NCBI GenBank assembly: GCA_038206355.1
Contig: JBBRAY010000015.1
Span: forward strand, 1-64,000
Direction: 5' to 3'
Source: JAPLDB01 sp038206355
GTDB lineage: Bacteria > Bacteroidota > Bacteroidia > AKYH767-A > 2013-40CM-41-45
Length of the DNA: 64,000 bases
This document shows positions 17,946 through 25,710 of the stretch, in pieces (within the stretch, counting starts at the first letter, position 1; every line of letters starts with the position of its first letter). The notes under the pieces are model-generated. The model did not search any database and was not told where the DNA came from. It was given only the letters and a program-made list of their open reading frames with translations. Both the position numbers and the translations under genes were made by a program.

Positions 17946-20900
17946 ATGCTTGAAATAGATTTAAAAGAAAAATTCACATCAGTTCACTTTGAAGAAGTGA
18001 TTTCCAAATACTGGAAATCATCCTTTGAAGAAAAGAACATTGAATTTAATCTTACTAAATTGGAATGGATTGCTATTGAGCAGATAACTTTTTTAGTGAG
18101 TTGGATAAATGAATTGGCTGCTTTGAATAAAAAAGTTTCGGTTCTGTTACCAAGTTCAAGAGACATTCGGACAACCGACCCTGTTTTTAAAAGAAGGCAA
18201 TTTTGTGTAAACTATCTTTTAATTGATTGGAAGTTTTTCGCATTGCTTGACGAGAGAGTTCAAAAAATTTCAGGCGATATAAACGCTACACGAAAAGCCA
18301 AAAGAGATATACCATACCATGAGGTTGGAGCGATGCCATACGATTCGGCAACCTTTGATATTGATTTTTATGAATTGTATGAAACCGCTCTCAGCGGTTT
18401 CATCAATTACATAGAGCATGAGATAAAGGAAAACACTTTACTGAATTATTTTGACAATCATTTTCTGCACTATTCAATTATCAAGGAGTTTTATTCCAAC
18501 ACATGCCAACATGCTTATAAAGATTCCAAAAATAAAAAATGTTTTTTTTCTCTTGATTCCAACAATAAGATTGACAAAAAATTTTATGGGGAAGTATTAG
18601 CAACAAAGCTAACTGAAAGATATTCTGAAAGACCAAAAGAAGAACAAGCATTTTTTAAAGATAAAAGTGGAGCTTTCATAAACACTTCTTTTATAGAGTT
18701 CAATTTTTTAGATTTTGGTGAAGGGATTGTAAGCACTCTCAAGAAAAAATATTCAGAGGAAAAGATTGAATTAATAAAGGACAAACTTAGTCCGAACCAT
18801 GATAAGCAAAACGAGGACACGAGAATTTTAGAATACGCTTTTCTTCTTTTTACTTCAAAGTATGAGTTAGGAAAAGATTTTGAAATGCACGATTACATCC
18901 CAAGAGGGCTTTACATTATCAAAGATATTGTAAAGAGATACGGGGGAATGATAATAGCAAGGAGTAAGAAAGGGAAAGTAATATTTAACTGCAACACAAA
19001 TAATTTAGCTGATGAAGTAATTTTCAGAGATAATGACAAAGACAAATCAATCGGGGAAGGATTCCCCGGAACATCAATAACAATAATTCTTCCAGCGAAA
19101 GAGAAAGAAAAAGCAACTCATTACAAACGAAATGTTCAGACAGTTTCAAAATCCCTACCTACTCCACACTTCATAAATTTACTTAGCTATACAAACAAAA
19201 TTTCATCAAGTGAAATTGTTACAAGTCAAACTAACGAGGTAGAGAAAAGAATAAAGTTCTTTGAAGAATTTTTCAGGAGCATTTGTAACGAATTTTTGAA
19301 TTTAAAAAGCTCTAACGGAGATTTGGTTCTTTTAGATTTTGCAGGCATTGAAAGAGCAAATCAAGATATTTTTAACAAGTTCATTTACTTCTTAGCTTAT
19401 TGCCCTTTAATTTCAGAGAAGATAAATGTTTGCCTTTTCAATGTTATTGAAAAAGGAATTAATCAGGCACTACTGGTTGGAGATAATGAGATAAAAAAAT
19501 CAAAAGGATTTTTCATCAAACCTATTCCTTGCATCTATCCCGATTTATCAGTCAACTGGATTGGAATCAATGACAGGGAGTTAGAAAAAAGTGTCAATGA
19601 AGTTTGGAAAGAAAATTACTCTAAGAACGAAACCTTCACTGACATACATCACCTTGCAGAGAATGTTCTCAAAATTTTATTTGAAGACAACGGTAAAACA
19701 ACTTTTGCTATTCAAGTTCAATCTTATTTCAGCATCATTGAATTGATATACCAACATCATAAATCTTTTATTGAAAATGAACTAACAGAAAACGGAGTTG
19801 AGTTTAAAGAATTAAAAAACGAAGAACATAATTACAATGTTGTTTTAAATACAAAGATTGATAAGGAAACAGGAAAGCAACGAGCTTACCTCACTTCTAA
19901 TGGCAAATACCAAAAAGAGTTTTTGACCTTCATTGAGAAACTTTACATACGAGAATACAGGCGTTTGATTTCAACCTACTTTCTTTATAATTTTTGTTTT
20001 GATAATTCGGGAGAAGAAAGAGGAAAGATAATTACTGAAACTACAAAAGTTTTAACTGTTACACTTAGCAGCCAGCTATTAGGCAAAGAGTTTACCGAAA
20101 TAATGAACGAGTTAGAATTTACAAAAAGGAAGGTTGCTCTTATTCCACTCTCAAACTATTATGACTTTAATACTGAAGAACCCTTTAATGAAATACATGA
20201 TACTGATAAAATTATTGTTGTCAATGATGTAATTTCTACTGGAAACCTTTCAAGAAAAATAACTATATCAGTTGAAGAAAAAAAAGCTTCAATTGTTTCA
20301 ATGATAACAATTATTGATAGCAGAACAGACGATGACAAGAAAACTGAAATAAATTCAGAAATCACTTCTCTTTTTGAAAGACCGGTTGAGAAATTTTCTG
20401 ATAATCCTTTTGACACCAATCCGATTTGGATAAATCCAATTCTTAATGCCCCTACTACAATGAGTAGGGAAAAAAGCAACAAGGAAAGTATTCTTAAAAC
20501 TCCTCAAGAGTTTGTCAATTTTTTTAAGAACGATAACTTATTTAAGGTTGGGCATTTTCACCAAAACACCAGACATCTTACCTATTATCTACAAACAGAT
20601 GATTTCTTTAAAGAGGAACACAAAGAAGGGTTTCCAGTCATTTCAAAAATTATTGAAACACTCAAAAACAGAATTGCAGCGGAAAAAAATCTTTCACTTG
20701 AAAGTGATTTAATTGAAATTAGGCGAATACATCAAGTTTACAATTCTCAATACCGAGAGACCAATAAAAACGAAAAAAAAATAGATACTAAGCACAAAGG
20801 AATAGTAAAGTCATTTAAAGCAATTGAAGGTTTGCTTTCGGAACAACTTGCAAAGCATAAACAGTATTCAATTTACGAGCAACAATCAAATCAATTTGTT

Positions 20901-23000
20901 GATTTTATTTTTTACCCCTTTCTTTCTTCTGTTTCTGAAATTGAGAAAAACCTAAATCCTATATCTTATAGTTTAAGAGGCAATCACTCAATTGAGATTT
21001 ATCCTTTGCCCAGAATCATGACTCCAAGGGGCTGGCGATTTAGCTTCCCACCAAAATTTTTAAACTTTCACACTAAAGATAAAGCTGCTTTAATTTTGGA
21101 TGATGGTTCATGCACTGGTGAAACGATAACGCAAATGATTGATTCGTTAAGTTTTTTAGAACTGAATGAAATTTTTGTCCTATCAATTTTTGGAAGATTG
21201 GAAGATTTTCAACGAGAATTTTTATCAAGAATTAAGCAGGTAAAAGTTAAAGACAAAAACAAAGTTTATAAAAGCATTCCTGTAAGTGTTTTTTTCGGAA
21301 CACATTTTCATATTCCAGTTTACAATAAAAACACTCATCCTTCAAGAGCAGAGATAAAGGAAATGGAGGATATTGAAAACCTTTATAAGGAAAATGAAAA
21401 CACTCTACCGACACACTTAAAGAATTATATTGAGAGAAGAAAGACAGAAATTTTGAAACCGATTAATCCCCGTTATTCAAACTCACAGTTTTCAATAATT
21501 CCAAAGGATGTTCCAAGAAGATTGATGTTTGTTGTAAGAGATTTAGTTGGAAATTTTGATAGCTATAGATTATTTAAAGAGGATGAAATTGGTTTCAATG
21601 AAACAATTCAAGACAAACAAATTCTTAGTAGTTTAAAAGATATACTAAAAAAGCCACAAGGTAAAATGGCTTTAATTGCCGTGCTAATTGAAGAACCTTA
21701 TTTAGTTGACACTATAAAAAGAATTTGCCCTGAAATTTTATCTGATGAGAAAGAGCCAAATAATCTAACTGATTTCATTCTTAACGAGATTAAAAATACA
21801 ACTTCAAAAATTGATGTTTCCTATTTGCATTTTTGTTTAGTTGGACTCTACACTATAAATTTTGAATCTTATTATGACTTCTCATTTCTTCTTTCCTTGC
21901 TTGATAAAATTGAGAGTTTAAATTCAGAAGGGCAACATTTGTTGAATTACATTGGATATTTCTTTTCCACAATTTTATTTAAGACAAAAAGAATTTTCAC
22001 TGATGAATCAAATTTAAATGCCAAACTAATTATTCAGAAACTTTACTTGCATATAAACGATTCTGCTAACCATGGAAAAAAGTATTCGGCACTTGTAAAA
22101 GAGCTTTACAATGAATCATTAATTATCCTTGATGATTTCCCAAGCAACCTTGAAGTAAAATTAATTTTCAGGGTAAAACAATATTACCAAAGACAAGTCA
22201 GTAACCATGATGGAAAACGCAAAGCAAGTCATCCAAATTATTTTACCAAATTTGACAGCATTACAAACCGATTAGGTGTTTATGCGGAAAATGCACCAAG
22301 TGACGCTGATAAGGATAAACTTTTCAAAGATTTGTTTGGCTTGGTTGATATAACTAACAAACGCCTCTTTACCGACTTAAAACCAGTGCTTAATTTTCTT
22401 GAACCCTTTTATTTAAATTTTGATTTTGGAATTGATATTTCAGAACATAAAAAACTGGTAGGCGAATTTGACAGGTTGCAAAAAAATTTGGAAGATGAAA
22501 CAAAATTTAAAACAGAAACCCTCTCTGACAAAAATATTCCAATCGTTCTAAAGTGGCTTGAAAAATTTAATGAGAGTTTCTTTCTTTTAAAATCGCCACT
22601 CCCCGATTTCTTTATAAAGAACAAAACAAATTTATTGCATTTAATAAATAGCACCATTAGTGAACACGAAGTATTAAATGGGAAAAGTGAATTAAGTTTA
22701 GATATTCCCGAAAAAATCAACTTGGAAATTCATCCATATTTATTGCGGCTTGTTTTCTACGAACTAATTGAAAACAAACATAAATATGCGAAAGAGGCAA
22801 CCGCAAGTATTAAGTATTCCGAAGACAGTAAATACATTACCATTATCTACAGCCAAACAGAAGCATTTGATGAAGACAAAAATGAGAATGGGCTTATTAC
22901 AATCAGAAACATTATTAGTCGTTATGGCGGCAAGACAGCTACAAAGCCAAAACCCAATTACGAATTTGAAATTAAGTTACCTAAAGAAGTTAAACTATAA
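17946..23000 (+). CDS. STAS-like/GHKL ATPase/double PRTase/GHKL fusion, candidate immune sensor
   Basis: A 1684-residue cytoplasmic multidomain protein with no signal peptide or membrane segment. Visible parts in order: a STAS-like stretch at ~32-70; a complete GHKL ATPase with N box E181-N185-H189 (EFYSNTCQHA), G1 box D256-G258-G260 (DFGEGI), glycine lid near G321 and GT at 375-376; a second STAS-like stretch at ~457-500; a phosphoribosyltransferase-like domain with PRPP loop VVNDVISTGN (~758-767); a second one with LDDGSCTGET (1051-1060); and a C-terminal GHKL-like domain with ELIEN (1606-1610) and a late GLITIRNIISRYGG. GHKL domains hydrolyse ATP in switch proteins, and PRTase folds bind PRPP or nucleotides. 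I know no characterised protein with this order. The nucleosidase gene starts 5 bases after its stop, so the two should work together. Codon use is visibly more AT-rich than in the flanking genes, suggesting transfer. A conflict or immune role is inferred. Confidence 0.85.
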   Translation: MLEIDLKEKFTSVHFEEVISKYWKSSFEEKNIEFNLTKLEWIAIEQITFLVSWINELAALNKKVSVLLPSSRDIRTTDPVFKRRQFCVNYLLIDWKFFALLDERVQKISGDINATRKAKRDIPYHEVGAMPYDSATFDIDFYELYETALSGFINYIEHEIKENTLLNYFDNHFLHYSIIKEFYSNTCQHAYKDSKNKKCFFSLDSNNKIDKKFYGEVLATKLTERYSERPKEEQAFFKDKSGAFINTSFIEFNFLDFGEGIVSTLKKKYSEEKIELIKDKLSPNHDKQNEDTRILEYAFLLFTSKYELGKDFEMHDYIPRGLYIIKDIVKRYGGMIIARSKKGKVIFNCNTNNLADEVIFRDNDKDKSIGEGFPGTSITIILPAKEKEKATHYKRNVQTVSKSLPTPHFINLLSYTNKISSSEIVTSQTNEVEKRIKFFEEFFRSICNEFLNLKSSNGDLVLLDFAGIERANQDIFNKFIYFLAYCPLISEKINVCLFNVIEKGINQALLVGDNEIKKSKGFFIKPIPCIYPDLSVNWIGINDRELEKSVNEVWKENYSKNETFTDIHHLAENVLKILFEDNGKTTFAIQVQSYFSIIELIYQHHKSFIENELTENGVEFKELKNEEHNYNVVLNTKIDKETGKQRAYLTSNGKYQKEFLTFIEKLYIREYRRLISTYFLYNFCFDNSGEERGKIITETTKVLTVTLSSQLLGKEFTEIMNELEFTKRKVALIPLSNYYDFNTEEPFNEIHDTDKIIVVNDVISTGNLSRKITISVEEKKASIVSMITIIDSRTDDDKKTEINSEITSLFERPVEKFSDNPFDTNPIWINPILNAPTTMSREKSNKESILKTPQEFVNFFKNDNLFKVGHFHQNTRHLTYYLQTDDFFKEEHKEGFPVISKIIETLKNRIAAEKNLSLESDLIEIRRIHQVYNSQYRETNKNEKKIDTKHKGIVKSFKAIEGLLSEQLAKHKQYSIYEQQSNQFVDFIFYPFLSSVSEIEKNLNPISYSLRGNHSIEIYPLPRIMTPRGWRFSFPPKFLNFHTKDKAALILDDGSCTGETITQMIDSLSFLELNEIFVLSIFGRLEDFQREFLSRIKQVKVKDKNKVYKSIPVSVFFGTHFHIPVYNKNTHPSRAEIKEMEDIENLYKENENTLPTHLKNYIERRKTEILKPINPRYSNSQFSIIPKDVPRRLMFVVRDLVGNFDSYRLFKEDEIGFNETIQDKQILSSLKDILKKPQGKMALIAVLIEEPYLVDTIKRICPEILSDEKEPNNLTDFILNEIKNTTSKIDVSYLHFCLVGLYTINFESYYDFSFLLSLLDKIESLNSEGQHLLNYIGYFFSTILFKTKRIFTDESNLNAKLIIQKLYLHINDSANHGKKYSALVKELYNESLIILDDFPSNLEVKLIFRVKQYYQRQVSNHDGKRKASHPNYFTKFDSITNRLGVYAENAPSDADKDKLFKDLFGLVDITNKRLFTDLKPVLNFLEPFYLNFDFGIDISEHKKLVGEFDRLQKNLEDETKFKTETLSDKNIPIVLKWLEKFNESFFLLKSPLPDFFIKNKTNLLHLINSTISEHEVLNGKSELSLDIPEKINLEIHPYLLRLVFYELIENKHKYAKEATASIKYSEDSKYITIIYSQTEAFDEDKNENGLITIRNIISRYGGKTATKPKPNYEFEIKLPKEVKL

Positions 23001-23005
23001 ATAAA

Positions 23006-24193
23006 ATGGACAATACACTTCACATCCTAATCAATGATGAAAGCGTTGGCAATGATTCAACCGACCCATCAGTATTCAGTTATTTTGATGTTTTGCAAAG
23101 ACCTTTTATACAGGTAAAAGATGCAAATCAGTTTGACTATTTAATTTCAGCTTTGCCTGAATCAACAGAAGTCGCTATTTGGATACATCCAAATGCGTCA
23201 CTAAAAAAATTAGAAAATGTAGATACTCCTGGCGAGGCATCAATGACTGCATTGGCATTGAAGGAGATTGACTTTACTGTAATTTCCCGTTATCCTGATG
23301 ATGTTTCAAAAGATTTGCTTGCAGACATAAATAAAACCCCAATTAAACTTGGTAGTATTTACAAGGAAATTAAAAATGCAAAAACAGTTACTGTTGGAAG
23401 TATTAAGAGCAAAGGAAAAATTAGTGAGACATCTGTTATTCCAATCTATGAGCATGTTGATGTTGCAATTATTGCGGCACTGTATGAAGATGAGTTTAAA
23501 AGTTTGAAAGAATTTTTAGAGGACGAGAAACCCGTTGAAGGTTTTGAAACAATGAAAATTGCCAAGCTTAAAAATTCAGACAAAAAGGTTTTGGTTGACT
23601 TTCAAACAAAAATGGGAATGGTTGAGGCAACTTATCTCTCCACTCAAATTTTAGCAAGGTTTTCTCCTAAGTATTTAATAATGGTTGGCGTTTGTGGCGG
23701 CAGGGCAACAAAGGGTATTAACTTGCTTGACATACTTATTCCAAATAAAGTTTTTGACTTTCAAACAGGAAAGTATGAAGGAGGGGAATTTAAACCTTAT
23801 TTGAGGGCTTGTAATATCAATAACAAAAAAGCTATTGATGCTGCTGATGACATTTTAAAGAAAATGGAAGATTATGTAAACACTCCTCTAAAGGCGAAAT
23901 GTAAAGGCGTTACAATAAGAAGTAGAACTTTAGCTTGTGGTAATGTAGTTGTAAAAACAGATGGTTATCTTGAAACAGTTGTCGCAGGTTTTGATGAAGA
24001 AACAGAGGGTATTGAAATGGAAAGTTTTGGTGTTGTAAGAACAACGGAATTACTTGAAGATAAAAAAGTAACTCCAATAATTATTAAATCAGTCATGGAC
24101 TTTACAGAGAAAAGTAAAAATGATAAAGACAAAGCAAACGCTGCTTATCTTAGTGCATGTTTTACTTATTTCTTAGTGAAAGACCACTTATAG
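23006..24193 (+). CDS. PNP/MTAN-type nucleosidase, candidate immune effector
   Basis: A 395-residue protein. Residues ~151-393 are a nucleoside phosphorylase/nucleosidase domain: VDVAIIAALYEDE (first strand, candidate acid E161), MGMVEATYLSTQIL, the glycine-rich LIMVGVCGG (224-232), the ribose/base motif GIEMES (335-340), and the late Asp of IIIKSVMDF (D365), matching the catalytic Asp of MTA/SAH nucleosidases. Residues 1-150 are a separate alpha/beta domain (LHILINDESV... VAIWIHPNA... FTVISRYPDD). This is perhaps a degenerate receiver-like fold, but no phospho-acceptor Asp is evident. PNP-domain proteins act as anti-phage effectors that destroy ATP (DtcC of Detocs) and are fused to sensors in other immune operons. 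Together with the upstream GHKL/PRTase gene, an effector role is inferred; a metabolic nucleosidase is less likely given the fusion and context. Confidence 0.88.
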   Translation: MDNTLHILINDESVGNDSTDPSVFSYFDVLQRPFIQVKDANQFDYLISALPESTEVAIWIHPNASLKKLENVDTPGEASMTALALKEIDFTVISRYPDDVSKDLLADINKTPIKLGSIYKEIKNAKTVTVGSIKSKGKISETSVIPIYEHVDVAIIAALYEDEFKSLKEFLEDEKPVEGFETMKIAKLKNSDKKVLVDFQTKMGMVEATYLSTQILARFSPKYLIMVGVCGGRATKGINLLDILIPNKVFDFQTGKYEGGEFKPYLRACNINNKKAIDAADDILKKMEDYVNTPLKAKCKGVTIRSRTLACGNVVVKTDGYLETVVAGFDEETEGIEMESFGVVRTTELLEDKKVTPIIIKSVMDFTEKSKNDKDKANAAYLSACFTYFLVKDHL

Positions 24194-24685
24194 CCAACGC
24201 ACATTGCAAGCACATTTTATTTTTTGCAAACGCACAAAAAGCCAACGCAGAAAAAAATAAAAAGAGCTTGCAATCTTCCACCCAAGAAAAAAAATTGAAT
24301 TAAAAAATTTCTCCCACCCACAAAAAAAATTAAAAACTCAAACGCACAGTGCTAACACGAACAGACACCGCCTTGAATGTAAATCGCTTCGGACAAAGTG
24401 TGAGCGGACTTCAAACAGTTGTGCTTCGTGGGAAAAGCAGGGCAGCAGCTAACATAAAGCATCGTAGTAGTCAGCGCCTCCGGATATAAACTACAAGGCG
24501 AATAAGTTTTTCGCTGATGATCTACTCTCTGTTGAATGACCCGGCAAAATTGAAATTATATCAATGGGGACTAATTCCGCAATTTTTAGGGTATGCGCTT
24601 GGCTTTTTGGGAATGCCTGTATGAGTGTTGATTTTTTGCGTGGTACTGTAAGTGTCAACTAAGGAGAATTATTGTGGAATTTAAC
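24194..24685. repeat. Intergenic region holding dispersed repeat, copy B
   Basis: No credible gene. The left part repeats GCCAACGCA, GCAAACGCAC and long A/T runs. From about 24355 the order of blocks follows copy A: ACACGAACAGACACCGCCTTG, AATGTAAATCGC, CTTCGTGG, GCTAACATAAAGCA, GTAGTCAGCGC, CGCTGATGATCTACTCTC and GTTGAATGACCCG. An inner stem CGCCT/AGGCG (CGCCTCC... CAAGGCG) lies inside the outer GTAGTCAGCG/CGCTGATGATCTAC pairing, giving a long imperfect hairpin at ~24465-24530. It closes the nucleosidase side of the island. Confidence 0.6.
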
Positions 24686-24716
24686 TTGCTGACTTCTTTT
24701 GAATTGCTTATCTTTG
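24686..24716 (+). promoter_or_regulatory. Promoter of the higBA operon
   Basis: TTG at 24686-24688 and TATCTTTG at 24709-24716 fit the Bacteroidota -33/-7 pair with a 20-base spacer. The higB start codon follows 17 bases after the -7 box, leaving a very short leader. HigA antitoxins commonly repress their own promoter, so this should be the autoregulated site; I did not identify an operator. Confidence 0.65.
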
Positions 24717-24732
24717 GCGTTAGTATCGTTAT

Positions 24733-25014
24733 ATGATAGTATCTTTCCGCGACAAAGCAACTCAAAAAATATGGGACGGTGAATGGGTTAAGAACACTTC
24801 GACGGAAGTACAGCAAGTAACAAGGCGAAAGTTAAGAATGCTCAATAACTCTGTTGACTTAAGAGACCTAATGATTCCACCTTCTAATCGACTTGAAAAA
24901 TTGAAGGGTAGGCGTAAAGACTTTTATTCAATTCGTGTCAATGACCAATGGCGAATAATTTTTCGTTGGGAAAACGGAAACGCATATAATGTTGAAGTAA
25001 TAGATTATCATTAA
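24733..25014 (+). CDS. higB: HigB-type toxin, RelE/ParE superfamily
   Basis: A 93-residue protein with the family ending L-KGRR-KDFYSIRVNDQWRIIFRWENG and VEVIDYH, typical of HigB mRNA interferases, which cleave ribosome-bound mRNA. The early FRDKATQKIWDGEWV also fits. It is the first gene of the pair (toxin before antitoxin, as usual for higBA), with its own promoter and one base between its stop and higA. Cleavage activity is inferred from family. Confidence 0.92.
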   Translation: MIVSFRDKATQKIWDGEWVKNTSTEVQQVTRRKLRMLNNSVDLRDLMIPPSNRLEKLKGRRKDFYSIRVNDQWRIIFRWENGNAYNVEVIDYH

Positions 25015-25015
25015 A

Positions 25016-25315
25016 ATGAAAAGGTTAAAAAACATTCACCCCGGCGAGATTCTTTTAGAAGAATTTCTAATTCCTCTTGAAATTAGTGCTTACAGGCTTT
25101 CTAAAGAAATTTCTATTCCCCAGACACGTATTTCAGAGATCATTAAAGGCAAAAGACGCATTACAGCGGACACTGCTTTAAGGCTGGCCACGTTTTTTGG
25201 AAACTCTGCTAAGTTTTGGCTCGGGCTTCAGGATGATTTTGATTTAGAAAAAGAAAAAAGGTATAGTCAAAAGGACTTAAAGTCAATCAAGCAGTACGTG
25301 CGTAATGCCGCATAA
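25016..25315 (+). CDS. higA: HigA-type antitoxin, XRE-like DNA-binding protein
   Basis: A 99-residue protein starting with IHPGEILLEEFLIPLEIS, the HigA/VapI-type signature. A Cro/C1 helix-turn-helix follows (AYRLSKEISIPQTRISEII), then the conserved RITADTALRLATFFGNSAKFWLGLQ. It binds and neutralises HigB and normally represses the operon promoter. It is translated immediately after higB. Confidence 0.93.
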   Translation: MKRLKNIHPGEILLEEFLIPLEISAYRLSKEISIPQTRISEIIKGKRRITADTALRLATFFGNSAKFWLGLQDDFDLEKEKRYSQKDLKSIKQYVRNAA

Positions 25316-25340
25316 ACACAGACAAGCGTTGGTTTATCTT

Positions 25341-25481
25341 ATGAAAAAATTCAACGCTGTTAAATTTTTGCAGGAATAGCGCGACAAATTAAGTGAGAGG
25401 TTGTCGAAAAGGATAAAGGAAGAAATTGATGAGTACTTCAAAACGCGTAAATCGGAGATGACAATTCGGCCTGGCACATAA
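25341..25481 (+). pseudogene. Remnant of a small charged protein with in-frame stop
   Basis: From ATG 25341 the frame reads MKKFNAVKFLQE, then TAG at 25377-25379, then continues coherently (RDKLSERLSKRIKEE... YFKTRKSE) to TAA at 25479-25481. The composition after the stop is that of a short helical protein, as in small proteins linked to toxin-antitoxin genes. It appears to be a decayed gene trailing higBA. Homology is not known to me. Confidence 0.45.
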
Positions 25482-25710
25482 CCGGTAGCAATTTGAGCAT
25501 TGGGTCCTCGTGACCAACTCAAAACCATTTTTCCCTAGTTTCCCAAACAGTTAATTTTTATTTTGGTTTAACAAACACTCGTTTGTTGTATAAAGGAGAT
25601 ATTTAAGGTCATAGATGGTGGAATCTTTGTAAGATCATCTACTCTCTGTTGACTATCCCGCAGGTGTAAATGTCATTCCCGCAACGGGCATTGCCGGATA
25701 GCCCCAAAAC
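25482..25710. repeat. Intergenic DNA with partial dispersed repeat, copy C
   Basis: A perfect hairpin AACAAAC/GTTTGTT (25570-25587, loop ACTC) has no U-tract. At 25632-25663 GATCATCTACTCTCTGTTGACTATCCCGCA matches the right end of copies A and B (GATCTACTCTC, GTTGA-TGACCCG). A short local stem TAGATG/CATCTA precedes it. Only this terminal block of the element is present. This marks the right side of the island before the minus-strand array. Confidence 0.5.

Noticed and set aside
24355..24555. The dispersed repeat as integron attC sites
   Set aside because: The ends do not show paired RYYYAAC and GTTRRRY core sites at the right spacing, no integrase gene is in the window, and the copies are not adjacent to short single-gene cassettes in series.
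25570..25587. Terminator at the AACAAAC/GTTTGTT hairpin
   Set aside because: No U-tract follows on either strand; it is only a short perfect inverted repeat.
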